A stretch of DNA of 64,000 nucleotides from Thermohahella caldifontis (GTDB lineage: Bacteria; Pseudomonadota; Gammaproteobacteria; Pseudomonadales; Oleiphilaceae). Position 1 is the stretch's first letter, and the number at the start of each line of letters is the position of its first letter. Of this stretch, positions 26,500 through 34,899 are shown piece by piece. A model generated the notes under the pieces. The model ran no database searches and was not told the origin of the DNA. It worked only from the letters and a program-made list of their open reading frames with translations. A program made the translations under genes and the position numbers. The stretch lies in the NCBI RefSeq assembly GCF_041153465.1, contig NZ_CP154858.1:1178001-1242000 (forward strand). Direction: 5' to 3'.

Positions 26500-27494
26500 C
26501 TATTGCCAGGGTCGGGAGTAGGCACCCAGGGTGGTCTGAGCACCTTCGGACACCTTGCCCAGCGCCTCTGCCCAACGTGACTTGACCCGGTAGGCATCCG
26601 GCTGACGGGCATACAGATCCAGTGCGCTGCGCCAGGTCCGGACGACCTGTTCCACATAAGCGGGGCTGCGCTGCCGACCCTCTATCTTGACCGCCTTGAT
26701 GCCGATGGCATCCAGTTGCGGGATGAGCTCGATGGTGTTGAGGCTGGTCGGCTCTTCCAGGGCATGATAGGTCTGACCGTTGACCACGTAACGCCCCTTG
26801 CACAACGTGGGGTATCCGGCTTTCTCCCCGGACCGTAACGGTCGATCAGCACATCATTCAGACGCGACTCCAGCCCCTGATCCGTCTCCTGCCAGCGAAC
26901 AAAACTCGCCGGTGAGCAGGCGCCACAGGTGTTGGGACTCTGATCCGTCAGATATGACGACAGGTAGCAACGACCTTCAGCCATGATGCACAGCGATCCA
27001 AAGGCGAACACCTCCAGATCCACCGGTGAATGGGCGGCCACCTGTTCCACCTGCTTCAGAGACAGCACGCGTGGCAGCACCGCCCTGCGGATATTGAAAT
27101 GCTTCTGATAGAATCGCAGTGACTCATAGTTTGTGGAGGATCCCTGTACGGAAAGGTGAAGTGCCACCTCCGGCCAGCGTTCCGCTGCATACTCAAGCAC
27201 GCTCATGTCGGCTGCGATCAGCGCATCCACACCCAGGCCGGCGGCTTCATCCACCGCACGCTGCCAGCGCGACCATCCGTCCGGTCTCGGATAGGTATTG
27301 ATGGCCACAAAGATCCTCACGCCCCTGTCCCGAGCGTACTGAATGGCCTGTCGTGTCTTGTCTCCTTCAAAATTGAGGCCTGCAAAATGGCGTGCGTTGG
27401 TATCGTTTCTGAAACCGATATACACCGCATCGGCACCGTTATCGACGGCTGCCTTCAGTGCGGGGTAACTGCCTGCCGGACAGACGAGTTCCAT
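26500..27494 (-). pseudogene. ubiU: Oxygen-independent ubiquinone hydroxylation protein UbiU, one frameshift
   Basis: Partner of UbiV in anaerobic ubiquinone synthesis, peptidase U32 family. Frame 1 runs from ATG 27494 (MELVCPAG) through Cys169, Cys176 and Cys193 to DRYGPG. A four-base G run on the coding strand (26826-26829) then shifts frame. Adding one G gives EKAGYPTLCKGRY, puts the fourth iron-sulfur ligand exactly at Cys232, and makes the whole protein 331 residues, the same as E. coli. The remainder (EEPTSLNTIEL, KIEGRQRSPAYV, GAYSRPWQ) is intact. Loss of this gene would cripple the pathway, so a sequencing error is likelier than decay. Confidence 0.92.
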
Positions 27495-28396
27495 AATGTG
27501 TCCCCGTTATGTTGTCTGAGTCTCTGTTCAATTGCCCTGAGTACCGGGCCCTTGTGTTCACACCACTGCGGTGCGAGCAACAGCTCACGGCTTGCTGTGC
27601 CCGTAATACGCTGAAATATCAGATCTTCCGGCGCACGCCGGATCACTTCCACCACCACGTCGGCGTATTCCTCCAGGGTGATGGGCTGGTATTCTCCTCT
27701 CTTCCACTCTCTGGCCAGTTGTGTGCCGCGCACCACATGCAGCGGATGGAGCTTGATCGAGTCCGTGCCCAGCGCCATGACCCGGTCAAAACTGATGAGC
27801 GTATCGGAAGGTGCCTCCCCGGGAAGCCCTGCAATCAGGTGCGTACACAGCTTGAGACCATGAGCCCGCGCACGCTTGACTGCATCGACATACTCGGCGA
27901 AACCATGCCCCCGGTTGACCCGTTCAAGCGATGCGTCGAAGGTGCTTTGCAATCCCAGCTCGAGCCAGACCTCATGGCCAGCGTCCTGATAGCCGGCCAG
28001 CAGTGCCAGCACCTCATCGGGCACACAGTCCGGCCGGGTGCCCACGCACAGTCCGAGCATGTCGGGATCTTCAAAGACCTGATCATACAGGTACCTCAGC
28101 GTTTCCACGTCGGCATAGGTATTGGTATAGCTCTGAAAGTACGCCAGGAATTTCCGCGCCCCGAAGCGTTTGGCAAGGCGTACCTTGTCACGGGCGATCT
28201 GCTCCCGGATACCGGCAGCCTGCCGATCCCGCGCATGGGGACTGAACGTGGCGTTGCTGCAGAAGGTACAGCCCCCGATGCCCTTGCTGCCATCCCGGTT
28301 CGGACAGGTCATGCCGGCATGAAGGGAGATCTTGTGCACGTGCTCTCCGAAGCGGCGACGCAGATAGCGTCCAAATGTCAGGTATGAGGTGGTCAT
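27455..28396 (-). CDS. TIGR01212 family radical SAM protein (YhcC-like)
   Basis: A 313-residue radical SAM enzyme whose product is not established to my knowledge. The cluster motif is spaced as in YhcC, CPNRDGSKGIGGCTFC, rather than plain CxxxCxxC. It also shows LCVGTRPDCVPDEVL and HLIAGLPGE. Its 3' end overlaps the ubiU start by 40 bp, and its promoter faces the FNR-type box shared with ubiT, so cotranscription with ubiU-ubiV under low oxygen is inferred. Confidence 0.9.
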   Translation of the reverse strand: MTTSYLTFGRYLRRRFGEHVHKISLHAGMTCPNRDGSKGIGGCTFCSNATFSPHARDRQAAGIREQIARDKVRLAKRFGARKFLAYFQSYTNTYADVETLRYLYDQVFEDPDMLGLCVGTRPDCVPDEVLALLAGYQDAGHEVWLELGLQSTFDASLERVNRGHGFAEYVDAVKRARAHGLKLCTHLIAGLPGEAPSDTLISFDRVMALGTDSIKLHPLHVVRGTQLAREWKRGEYQPITLEEYADVVVEVIRRAPEDLIFQRITGTASRELLLAPQWCEHKGPVLRAIEQRLRQHNGDTLWNSSVRQAVTPH

Positions 28397-28454
28397 GGGT
28401 CCGGTTGTCCTGAACTCAGGGCGGCCAGCCTAGCAGATCACGACCGACATGGAA

Positions 28455-28468
28455 TTGACACACATCAA
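28455..28468. promoter_or_regulatory. FNR/ANR/DNR-type operator between yhcC-ubiUV and ubiT
   Basis: TTGACACACATCAA matches TTGAT-N4-ATCAA with one change. Its centre is 64-65 bp from both divergent start codons. For ubiT, a -10 CATACT at 28490-28495 would put the box near -41.5, the classic class II position; on the other strand TAGGCT (28432-28427) is a weaker but similarly placed -10. One site may thus activate both transcripts. Confidence 0.75.
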
Positions 28469-28525
28469 TGCCTTTTCCCGCTCAACGGGCATACTGGCGT
28501 TTTGTTCGCAGCATCAGGAGAGACC

Positions 28526-29008
28526 ATGAAACTGCCGACACCTCGCGCCATTCTGCCCCGGCTTCCCGTGCTGGCAGCTCGCCCGGCTGCCCATGCTCCG
28601 TTTTTCATCCAGAAGCGGGCACTGACCCGCTTGCTGGAACACGTGCTGAGCGATGCGCTGGCCGCAGGTGAGTGCGACTTCCTGAGAGGACATTGGTTGC
28701 GCGTCTCCATACAGGATATCCCGCTGGTCTGGGACTTTACCCTGAAGCCGGACCGGCGAATCGAGGTCTCCCGCCACCAGCATTGTGATGTGGAGATCCG
28801 GGGAACGTTGCGCAGCTTTCTGTTGCTGGCCTCCCGGAAGGAAGACCCGGACACACTCTTCTTTCAGCGGGATCTGGTGATCGAAGGCGATACGGAACTG
28901 GGGCTGCGCACCAAAAACCTGCTGGATACGCTCGAACTGGAGGCACTTCCGCCGGAACTGGTGTTTCTGATCCGCAGCGGCGCCGAATATGTCACGGTGT
29001 TCCAGTGA
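28526..29008 (+). CDS. ubiT: Anaerobic ubiquinone biosynthesis accessory factor UbiT (SCP2 domain)
   Basis: Lipid-carrier protein needed for ubiquinone synthesis without oxygen. The 160-residue protein opens KLPTPRAILPRLP, has the SCP2 core (WDFTLKPDRRIEV, GTLRSFLLLASRKEDPDTLFF) and ends with the family motif DTLELEALP. ATG at 28526 follows AGGAGA; an extra eight residues from 28502 are possible but lack such a site. It diverges from yhcC-ubiU-ubiV across the FNR-type box and is followed by the DNR-type regulator, the same grouping as in Pseudomonas. Confidence 0.92.
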   Translation: MKLPTPRAILPRLPVLAARPAAHAPFFIQKRALTRLLEHVLSDALAAGECDFLRGHWLRVSIQDIPLVWDFTLKPDRRIEVSRHQHCDVEIRGTLRSFLLLASRKEDPDTLFFQRDLVIEGDTELGLRTKNLLDTLELEALPPELVFLIRSGAEYVTVFQ

Positions 29009-29061
29009 CAGCGTCAACATGAGGCATTATCCTATGCCCGTCGAGAGTATGAGGATGCACC

Positions 29062-29742
29062 ATGTTGCACGCATTGACCACGGCTTCGCTGCGCCGTCAT
29101 TACCTGTTCAGCAAACTGTCAGAAGATGAACTGGCCCGTATCGGGGAACACGCTCAGATCATTGATCTGGAGGCAGGAGAAAACCTGTTCTTCCAGGATA
29201 CCGAAGCCGAGTATTTCTATCAGGTGCATAGCGGCCAGATCAAGCTGTCACGCCTGAATCCGGATGGCAACGAAAAAGTCATCGAGATTCTGTCACCGGA
29301 CGAAACCTTTGCCGAGGCCGTGATGTTCATGAACATCCGCCGCTATCCGGTGACCGCAACCGCGGTGACGCCCTCAACCATTTATGCGTTCAGGAGTCAG
29401 GTGTTTCTCGATATCGTCCGCAACAACAATGATCTGTGCCTCAGACTGCTGGGTGACATGGCCATGCGCCTCAGAAGCCGCATGCACGAGATCGAACAGC
29501 TGACAATGAAAAATGCCACCTACCGGGTGGTACGCTATTTTGTCCATGAACTGGAACAGGTAGGAAAGGAGAGCGGCGAACTGGAGCTGAGCGTTCAGAA
29601 ACAGTTGCTGGCTTCACGCCTGTCCATCAAGCCGGAAACCCTGTCACGCATTCTGGCGGTCCTGCGGGACCAGGGACTGATCCAATCACAGGGCAAGAAG
29701 ATCGTCATCCTTGACCCGGAAGCCTTGCGCAACTACGAGTAA
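29062..29742 (+). CDS. Crp/Fnr family regulator, DNR-type
   Basis: Transcription factor of 226 residues with a cyclic-nucleotide-like sensor fold, long dimer helix and C-terminal helix-turn-helix (KQLLASRLSIKPETLSRIL). It lacks the N-terminal cysteine cluster of FNR/ANR, so it does not sense oxygen through iron-sulfur. It resembles Pseudomonas DNR (DETFAEAVMFM, LTMKNATYRVVRYF), a haem-based NO sensor recognising FNR-like boxes. The neighbouring box at 28455 is a plausible target. Effector assignment is inference. Confidence 0.87.
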   Translation: MLHALTTASLRRHYLFSKLSEDELARIGEHAQIIDLEAGENLFFQDTEAEYFYQVHSGQIKLSRLNPDGNEKVIEILSPDETFAEAVMFMNIRRYPVTATAVTPSTIYAFRSQVFLDIVRNNNDLCLRLLGDMAMRLRSRMHEIEQLTMKNATYRVVRYFVHELEQVGKESGELELSVQKQLLASRLSIKPETLSRILAVLRDQGLIQSQGKKIVILDPEALRNYE

Positions 29743-29745
29743 CGT

Positions 29746-29925
29746 TCAGAGCTTGTCCCCCTCATGATCATCCGGAGGGGGATCCATGTCACTGGGTGGC
29801 TGCACGTAGAACCGTTTCTGATCCACTTCCTTGACTTCCGGATCCGTATAGGGATTGCGCTGACGGCCCTTCCAGAGCCAGATGCCAATCCCGACCACCA
29901 CCAATGCTGCGATGAGCCATTGCAT
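29746..29925 (-). CDS. Small single-span membrane protein, unknown
   Basis: A 59-residue protein from ATG at 29925, which follows GAGGA at a good distance. It has one hydrophobic helix (WLIAALVVVGIGIWLW) then a basic stretch and an acidic, Pro-rich tail (PSDMDPPPDDHEGD). The frame is open 22 codons further upstream without a ribosome site. It lies downstream of recA on the same strand, 85 bp away, and converges on the DNR-type gene with 3 bp between. I do not recognise the family. Confidence 0.6.
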   Translation of the reverse strand: MQWLIAALVVVGIGIWLWKGRQRNPYTDPEVKEVDQKRFYVQPPSDMDPPPDDHEGDKL

Positions 29926-30010
29926 GAGGTTGTCCTCGTTTGTTGTACACGAATACAGTGTAGCGCTGTTTATCTGAGGACAACCTGTCAAAAGTCAATA
30001 AATCGCTCAG

Positions 30011-31042
30011 TTATTCCGGGATCACGGTCTCGGCTTCAGTGGCTTTCACGACCGGCTGAGGCATCAGCTCGGCACGGATGGCCTGCTCGATTTCCTGAGC
30101 GACTTCCGGATGCTCTTCAAGGTAACGGGCAGCGTTGGCCTTGCCTTGCCCGATCTTGTCACCCTTGTAGCTGTACCAGGCGCCGGCCTTGTCCACGAGC
30201 TTGAGCTGTACCCCCATATCGAGAATCTCGCCCATGCGGTAAATGCCCTTGCCGTAGAGAATCTGAAATTCGGCCTGCTTGAATGGCGGTGCGACCTTGT
30301 TCTTGACCACCTTGACGCGGGTCTCGTTGCCGATGACCTCATCCCCTTCCTTGACTGCACCGGTGCGGCGGATATCCAGACGCACCGAGGCATAGAATTT
30401 CAGGGCATTACCACCGGTAGTCGTTTCCGGGTTGCCGAACATCACGCCGATCTTCATGCGGATCTGGTTGATGAAGACCATCAGACAGTTGGCCTGCTTG
30501 ACACTGGCCGTCAGCTTGCGAAGTGCCTGAGACATGAGGCGCGCCTGCAGGCCCACGTGCGAGTCGCCCATCTCGCCTTCAATCTCGGCCTTGGGCGTCA
30601 GTGCTGCAACGGAGTCGATCACGATCACGTCCACCGCACCGGAGCGCACAAGCATGTCGGCAATTTCGAGCGCCTGCTCCCCGGTATCCGGCTGGGAGAC
30701 GAGCAGGTCGTCAATGTTGACCCCCAGCTTCTCGGCATAAATGGGATCCAGCGCATGTTCCGCGTCCACAAAGGCACAGGTCTTGCCCTGCTTCTGGGCT
30801 TCGGCGATCACCTGCAGGGTCAGCGTGGTCTTGCCCGAACTTTCCGGGCCGTAGATTTCCACAATACGTCCGTACGGCAGACCGCCGATCCCCAGTGCCA
30901 CATCCAGCCCGAGCGAACCGGTGGAGACAGCCGGAATCGCCTCACGCGGCTGCTCGCCCATGCGCATTACTGCGCCCTTGCCGAACTGGCGTTCAATTTG
31001 CGTCAACGCGGCACTCAGTGCCTTCTTGCGATTATCATCCAT
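30011..31042 (-). CDS. recA: Recombinase RecA
   Basis: Forms filaments on single-stranded DNA for homologous pairing and stimulates LexA cleavage. The 343-residue protein has Walker A GPESSGKTT, Walker B VIVIDSVAAL, loop L1 GEMGDSHVGLQ and L2 MKIGVMFGNPETTTGG. ATG at 31042 with GAGG upstream matches the family start (MDDNRKKAL); a GTG at 31054 would add four residues. The acidic C-terminal tail is shorter than in E. coli. No recX follows; a 59-residue membrane protein gene takes its place. A consensus SOS box lies 22 bp upstream. Confidence 0.98.
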   Translation of the reverse strand: MDDNRKKALSAALTQIERQFGKGAVMRMGEQPREAIPAVSTGSLGLDVALGIGGLPYGRIVEIYGPESSGKTTLTLQVIAEAQKQGKTCAFVDAEHALDPIYAEKLGVNIDDLLVSQPDTGEQALEIADMLVRSGAVDVIVIDSVAALTPKAEIEGEMGDSHVGLQARLMSQALRKLTASVKQANCLMVFINQIRMKIGVMFGNPETTTGGNALKFYASVRLDIRRTGAVKEGDEVIGNETRVKVVKNKVAPPFKQAEFQILYGKGIYRMGEILDMGVQLKLVDKAGAWYSYKGDKIGQGKANAARYLEEHPEVAQEIEQAIRAELMPQPVVKATEAETVIPE

Positions 31043-31063
31043 TCTTGGCCTCACACCTTTTTA

Positions 31064-31079
31064 CTGTATATCTGAACAG
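31064..31079. promoter_or_regulatory. Consensus LexA (SOS) box of recA
   Basis: CTGTATATCTGAACAG is a perfect CTGT-N8-ACAG operator, placed 22 bp before the recA ATG in the gap below cinA. It is the best SOS box in the window and supports LexA control of recA. Confidence 0.92.
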
Positions 31080-31141
31080 CATTATTCCACATCCTGTGGG
31101 CAATGCCAATGCGCAATTGTCTCAGAGGCAGCCCGGCACCT

Positions 31142-31627
31142 TCAACTGCCCTCCCAGGCCTCAATGCGGTGCAGCAGTCCGGTGAGCGCATTCATCACCG
31201 CCTGCTCACGCACTGCCGCCCGGTCGCCTTCAAACAGATAGCACTCTGCCGTAACCTCACCGTGCACGCACCAGCCGATCCAGACGGTCCCGACCGGCTT
31301 GCCAGGCACGGCGCCTCCGGGTCCCGCAATGCCGCTGGTCGCCACGCCCACGTCCACACCGGTTACCCGGCAAACCTGACGGACCATTTCCCGAACCACC
31401 GCTTCGCTCACCGCCCCCTCACGAGCCAGCAGCTCCGCCGGCACGTTCAGCAGACTCTGCTTGAGGTGGTTGCTGTAGACCACCACCCCGCCTTCATACC
31501 AGTCAGAACTTCCCGGCAGTTCCGTCAGGGCCTGTGCCACGCCTCCGCCGGTACAGGACTCGGCCGTGCTGACCCGCCAGCCCCGTTCCACCAGCACCTT
31601 GCCCGTCTTGATCAGCAAATCCCGCAT
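31142..31627 (-). CDS. CinA family protein, nicotinamide-nucleotide amidohydrolase domain
   Basis: Stand-alone C-terminal CinA domain of 161 residues, the PncC/YgaD type, which deamidates NMN to recycle NAD. Motifs are TAESCTGGGVAQAL near the N-terminus and TSGIAGPGGAVPGKPVGTVWIG. ATG at 31627 follows AGGGGGT; 34 extra codons upstream are rejected for lack of a start site and similarity. Location next to recA is conserved in many gamma-proteobacteria; mutS diverges from it. Confidence 0.93.
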   Translation of the reverse strand: MRDLLIKTGKVLVERGWRVSTAESCTGGGVAQALTELPGSSDWYEGGVVVYSNHLKQSLLNVPAELLAREGAVSEAVVREMVRQVCRVTGVDVGVATSGIAGPGGAVPGKPVGTVWIGWCVHGEVTAECYLFEGDRAAVREQAVMNALTGLLHRIEAWEGS

Positions 31628-31682
31628 CAGTACCCCCTGAACAATTCCCATGGCTGCAGCCACTATACGAGCCCACCCCACC

Positions 31683-31711
31683 TTTATCAATCCGGCCCCT
31701 TCCCGTAAAAT
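31683..31711 (+). promoter_or_regulatory. Candidate mutS promoter
   Basis: TTTATC (31683-31688), 17-bp spacer, TAAAAT (31706-31711). The -10 is good and the -35 weak. It lies 37 bp before the chosen mutS start. Confidence 0.35.
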
Positions 31712-31747
31712 CCAGAGCCTTCCAGCCACAGATCAGACAGGATGCCC

Positions 31748-34297
31748 ATGAACAGTCCGGCACATACTCCCATGATGCAGCAATATCTGGCCATCAAGGC
31801 GGACTACCCCCGCCAGTTGGTCTTTTACCGCATGGGCGACTTCTACGAACTGTTCTACGACGATGCCAAGCGTGCAGCCGAACTGCTGGACATCACCCTG
31901 ACGGCACGGGGCCAATCCGCAGGCAAACCGATCCCCATGGCCGGTGTGCCCTATCACGCCGCCGAAAGCTACATTGCCCGGCTGGTCAGGCTCGGCGAAT
32001 CGGTGGTGATCTGTGAGCAGGTCGGGGATCCGGCCACCAGCAAGGGACCGGTGGAACGCAAGGTTGTCCGCATCATCACGCCCGGCACGCTGTGCGAAGA
32101 GGCCTACCTGGATGAACATCAGGACAACCTGCTGGTTGCAGTACGTACATCCGACAAGGGGTTCGGTCTGGCGGTCATGGACATTTCCGCTGGCCGGTTC
32201 GTGATTCAGGAACTGCGCGATCCTGACACCCTGAAAGCGGAACTCCAGCGGTTGCGCCCGGCGGAACTGCTGGTGGAGGAAGGATCGGACTGGACAGACG
32301 GGCTGAACCTGGAGTGCGCCATCAGCCAGCAACCCGACTGGTACTTTGACACGCAGACCGGCGAACGTCTGCTCTGCGAGCAGCTGGGCACCCATGACCT
32401 CAGCGGCTTTGACTGTGCCGATGCACCGCTGGCCGTCGGTGCAGCGGGATGTCTGGTTCAGTATGCCCGGGAAACGCAACAGAACGAGTTGCCCCATATT
32501 CAGTCCCTCACCCGCGAGCGCAGCGAAGATGCCATCATCCTGGATGCGGCCACACGCCGGAATCTTGAGATTGACATCAATCTGCGTGGAGACAGTCGCT
32601 TCACGCTGGCCTGGGTGATGGACAAGACAGCCACCGCCATGGGCAGTCGCCTGCTCAAGCGCTGGCTCAATCGTCCGCTTCGCGACCGGGCCGAAGTCAT
32701 GCGCAGGCAGTCGTGCGTCACCTATCTGTGCGACCAGGCCCTGGATGACCCCATTCACGCCCTCCTCAAGCGTGTGGGAGACATTGAGCGGATCCTGGCC
32801 CGGGTGGGCCTCGGATCGGCCCGCCCCCGTGACCTGACCCGTCTGCGTGACGCATTGGCCATCTTGCCCGAGCTGCAGGAGACGCTGGCGCCCCATGACG
32901 AGCCCTTGCTTGGACAGCTTGCTGCGGATGCCGGCACCTTCCCCGGGCTGACAGATCTGCTCGAACGCGCGCTGATCGACAATCCGCCGGTCACGATCCG
33001 GGATGGTGGCGTCATCGCCGAAGGCTTTGATGCCGAGCTCGATGAGCTGCGGGGACTGAGTGAACATGCCGGTGACCATCTGCTGGCGATTGAGGTCCGG
33101 GAAAAGGAACGGACGGGCATAGCCTCACTCAAGGTGGGCTTCAACCGGGTACACGGCTATTACATCGAGATTCCACGCACCCATTCCGACAAGGCGCCCA
33201 CCGAGTACGTGCGCCGGCAGACCCTCAAGAATGCGGAACGCTTCATTACCCCCGAACTGAAAGAGTTCGAGGACAAGGCACTGAGTGCACGCAGCCGGGC
33301 ACTGGCGCGGGAAAAGTACCTCTACGAACAACTGCTGGAGACGCTCAAGGCGGACCTCGTTGTCCTTCAGAAGTGTGCCCGCGCACTGGCTACCCTGGAC
33401 GTGCTCACCACCTTCGCCGAACGGGCCCAGACCCTGCGCTTCTGTGCGCCCACGCTGGTGGATGAGCGCCGGATCGAGATCCGTGACGGCAGGCATCCCG
33501 TTGTCGAACAATTGCTGGACGGACCTTTCGTTCCGAACGATCTGACGCTGAACGACAACCGCCACATGCTGATCATTACCGGCCCGAACATGGGCGGCAA
33601 GAGCACTTACATGCGCCAGACCGCCCTGATCGTGCTGCTGGCGTACTGCGGCAGTCATGTTCCGGCATCGGCCGCCACCCTCGGACCGATTGACCGGATC
33701 TTCACGCGCATGGGCGCCTCCGACGACATCGCCGGCGGCCACTCCACCTTCATGGTCGAGATGACGGAAACCGCCAACATTCTCAATCATGCCACGGCCC
33801 ACAGCCTCGTCCTCATGGATGAGGTCGGCCGGGGCACCAGCACCTATGACGGCCTGTCACTCGCATGGGCCGCTGCCGAATATCTGGCCCGCAAGCTCAA
33901 CGCACTGACCCTGTTCGCCACACACTATTTCGAGCTTACCGAGCTGCCGGCGCTCATTCCCGGTGTTGTCAACGTGCACCTGACGGCCCGGGAGCATCAG
34001 GACACCATTGTCTTCCTGCACAGTGTGCTGGAAGGGCCGGCCAGCCAGAGTTACGGGATCCAGGTGGCCCAGCTTGCGGGCATTCCCCGGCAGGTCATCC
34101 AGCAGGCACGCAAGCGGCTGCAGAAGCTGGAAAACCAGAGCCGGCACACACCGCTGCATGATATTCAGCCCGACATGTTCGCCGAGCCGCCCGAGTCCGA
34201 AATAGAATCACGCCTCAAGGCCATCGACCCGGATTCGCTGACGCCCCGGCAGGCACTGGAGCTTTTGTACGAGCTACGCTCCGGTCTGGAGCGCTGA
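31748..34297 (+). CDS. mutS: DNA mismatch repair protein MutS
   Basis: Recognises mispaired bases and recruits MutL. About 849 residues against 853 in E. coli. The mismatch-binding domain shows YRMGDFYELFYDDA with the Phe-X-Glu wedge; the ATPase has GPNMGGKSTYMRQ, Walker B LVLMDEVGRGTSTYDG and the signature ATHYFELTEL. ATG at 31748 has AGGA at a proper distance; an ATG two codons earlier (31742) sits too close to it. Followed by fdxA, as in Pseudomonas. Confidence 0.97.
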   Translation: MNSPAHTPMMQQYLAIKADYPRQLVFYRMGDFYELFYDDAKRAAELLDITLTARGQSAGKPIPMAGVPYHAAESYIARLVRLGESVVICEQVGDPATSKGPVERKVVRIITPGTLCEEAYLDEHQDNLLVAVRTSDKGFGLAVMDISAGRFVIQELRDPDTLKAELQRLRPAELLVEEGSDWTDGLNLECAISQQPDWYFDTQTGERLLCEQLGTHDLSGFDCADAPLAVGAAGCLVQYARETQQNELPHIQSLTRERSEDAIILDAATRRNLEIDINLRGDSRFTLAWVMDKTATAMGSRLLKRWLNRPLRDRAEVMRRQSCVTYLCDQALDDPIHALLKRVGDIERILARVGLGSARPRDLTRLRDALAILPELQETLAPHDEPLLGQLAADAGTFPGLTDLLERALIDNPPVTIRDGGVIAEGFDAELDELRGLSEHAGDHLLAIEVREKERTGIASLKVGFNRVHGYYIEIPRTHSDKAPTEYVRRQTLKNAERFITPELKEFEDKALSARSRALAREKYLYEQLLETLKADLVVLQKCARALATLDVLTTFAERAQTLRFCAPTLVDERRIEIRDGRHPVVEQLLDGPFVPNDLTLNDNRHMLIITGPNMGGKSTYMRQTALIVLLAYCGSHVPASAATLGPIDRIFTRMGASDDIAGGHSTFMVEMTETANILNHATAHSLVLMDEVGRGTSTYDGLSLAWAAAEYLARKLNALTLFATHYFELTELPALIPGVVNVHLTAREHQDTIVFLHSVLEGPASQSYGIQVAQLAGIPRQVIQQARKRLQKLENQSRHTPLHDIQPDMFAEPPESEIESRLKAIDPDSLTPRQALELLYELRSGLER

Positions 34298-34322
34298 AAG
34301 CCGTATTTGAGCACGGGCGAAG

Positions 34323-34352
34323 TTGCGGCACGGGGCGCAAACGGCCTAAAAT
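34323..34352 (+). promoter_or_regulatory. Candidate fdxA promoter
   Basis: TTGCGG (34323-34328), 18-bp spacer and TAAAAT (34347-34352) form a moderate sigma-70 promoter in the 119-bp gap between mutS and fdxA. Confidence 0.4.
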
Positions 34353-34416
34353 ACCCGGCCTGAACGCTGTGAAGAGGCACTGCGCCCTGGACCACTCTAA
34401 CTATTAGGAACCCATC

Positions 34417-34740
34417 ATGACCTTTGTCGTTACCGAAAACTGCATCAAGTGCAAGTACACAGACTGCGTGGAAGTCTGTCCGGTGGATTGCTTCTATGAA
34501 GGACCGAACTTTCTGGTCATTGATCCGGACGAGTGCATTGACTGTGCCCTGTGCGAACCCGAATGCCCGGCCCAGGCCATTTTCTCGGAAGATGAGCTGC
34601 CGGAAGATCAGAAGCAGTTTATCGAAATCAATGCCGAGTTGTGCCGGGTGTGGCCGAACATCACCGAAAAGAAAGATCCCCTGCCGGATGCCGCCGAGTG
34701 GGATGGCGTCAAGGGCAAGCTGAAATATCTGGAAAAGTAA
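34417..34740 (+). CDS. fdxA: Seven-iron ferredoxin FdxA
   Basis: Small electron carrier of 107 residues with one [3Fe-4S] and one [4Fe-4S] cluster. Cysteines are arranged as CIKCKYTDCVEVCPVDC and CIDCALCEPECP, the Azotobacter FdI pattern. The long C-terminal tail (NITEKKDPLPDA) is typical of this subgroup. AGGAA precedes the ATG. It converges on rnhB, with a strong hairpin between. Confidence 0.95.
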   Translation: MTFVVTENCIKCKYTDCVEVCPVDCFYEGPNFLVIDPDECIDCALCEPECPAQAIFSEDELPEDQKQFIEINAELCRVWPNITEKKDPLPDAAEWDGVKGKLKYLEK

Positions 34741-34760
34741 TTCAGCGACACAGGACATCG

Positions 34761-34791
34761 CGGCACACCACGGGTTACCCGTGTTGTGCCG
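34761..34791. terminator. Long hairpin between convergent fdxA and rnhB
   Basis: A 14-bp-per-arm inverted repeat with one mismatch (arms around GGCACACCACGGG and CCCGTGTTGTGCC) closes a 3-nt loop, 21 bp after the fdxA stop. It lacks a good T tract on the plus strand, so it may act as a 3'-end stabiliser as much as a terminator. The remaining 108 bp to rnhB show nothing else. Confidence 0.55.
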
Positions 34792-34899
34792 TGCGTTCCC
34801 CGTCACTCAGGTATTCGGTGTTATCCACCCACGCCCGGGCTTCAGCCGGAATCGAGCGGCCCGGACACGCCCGCAACGGGCCGGAAACGTCTCACCGGC

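Noticed and set aside
26492..26803. Long N-terminal extension of ubiV
   Set aside because: The extra codons overlap ubiU in another frame; the UbiV start at 26491 matches the family and sits just after the ubiU stop.
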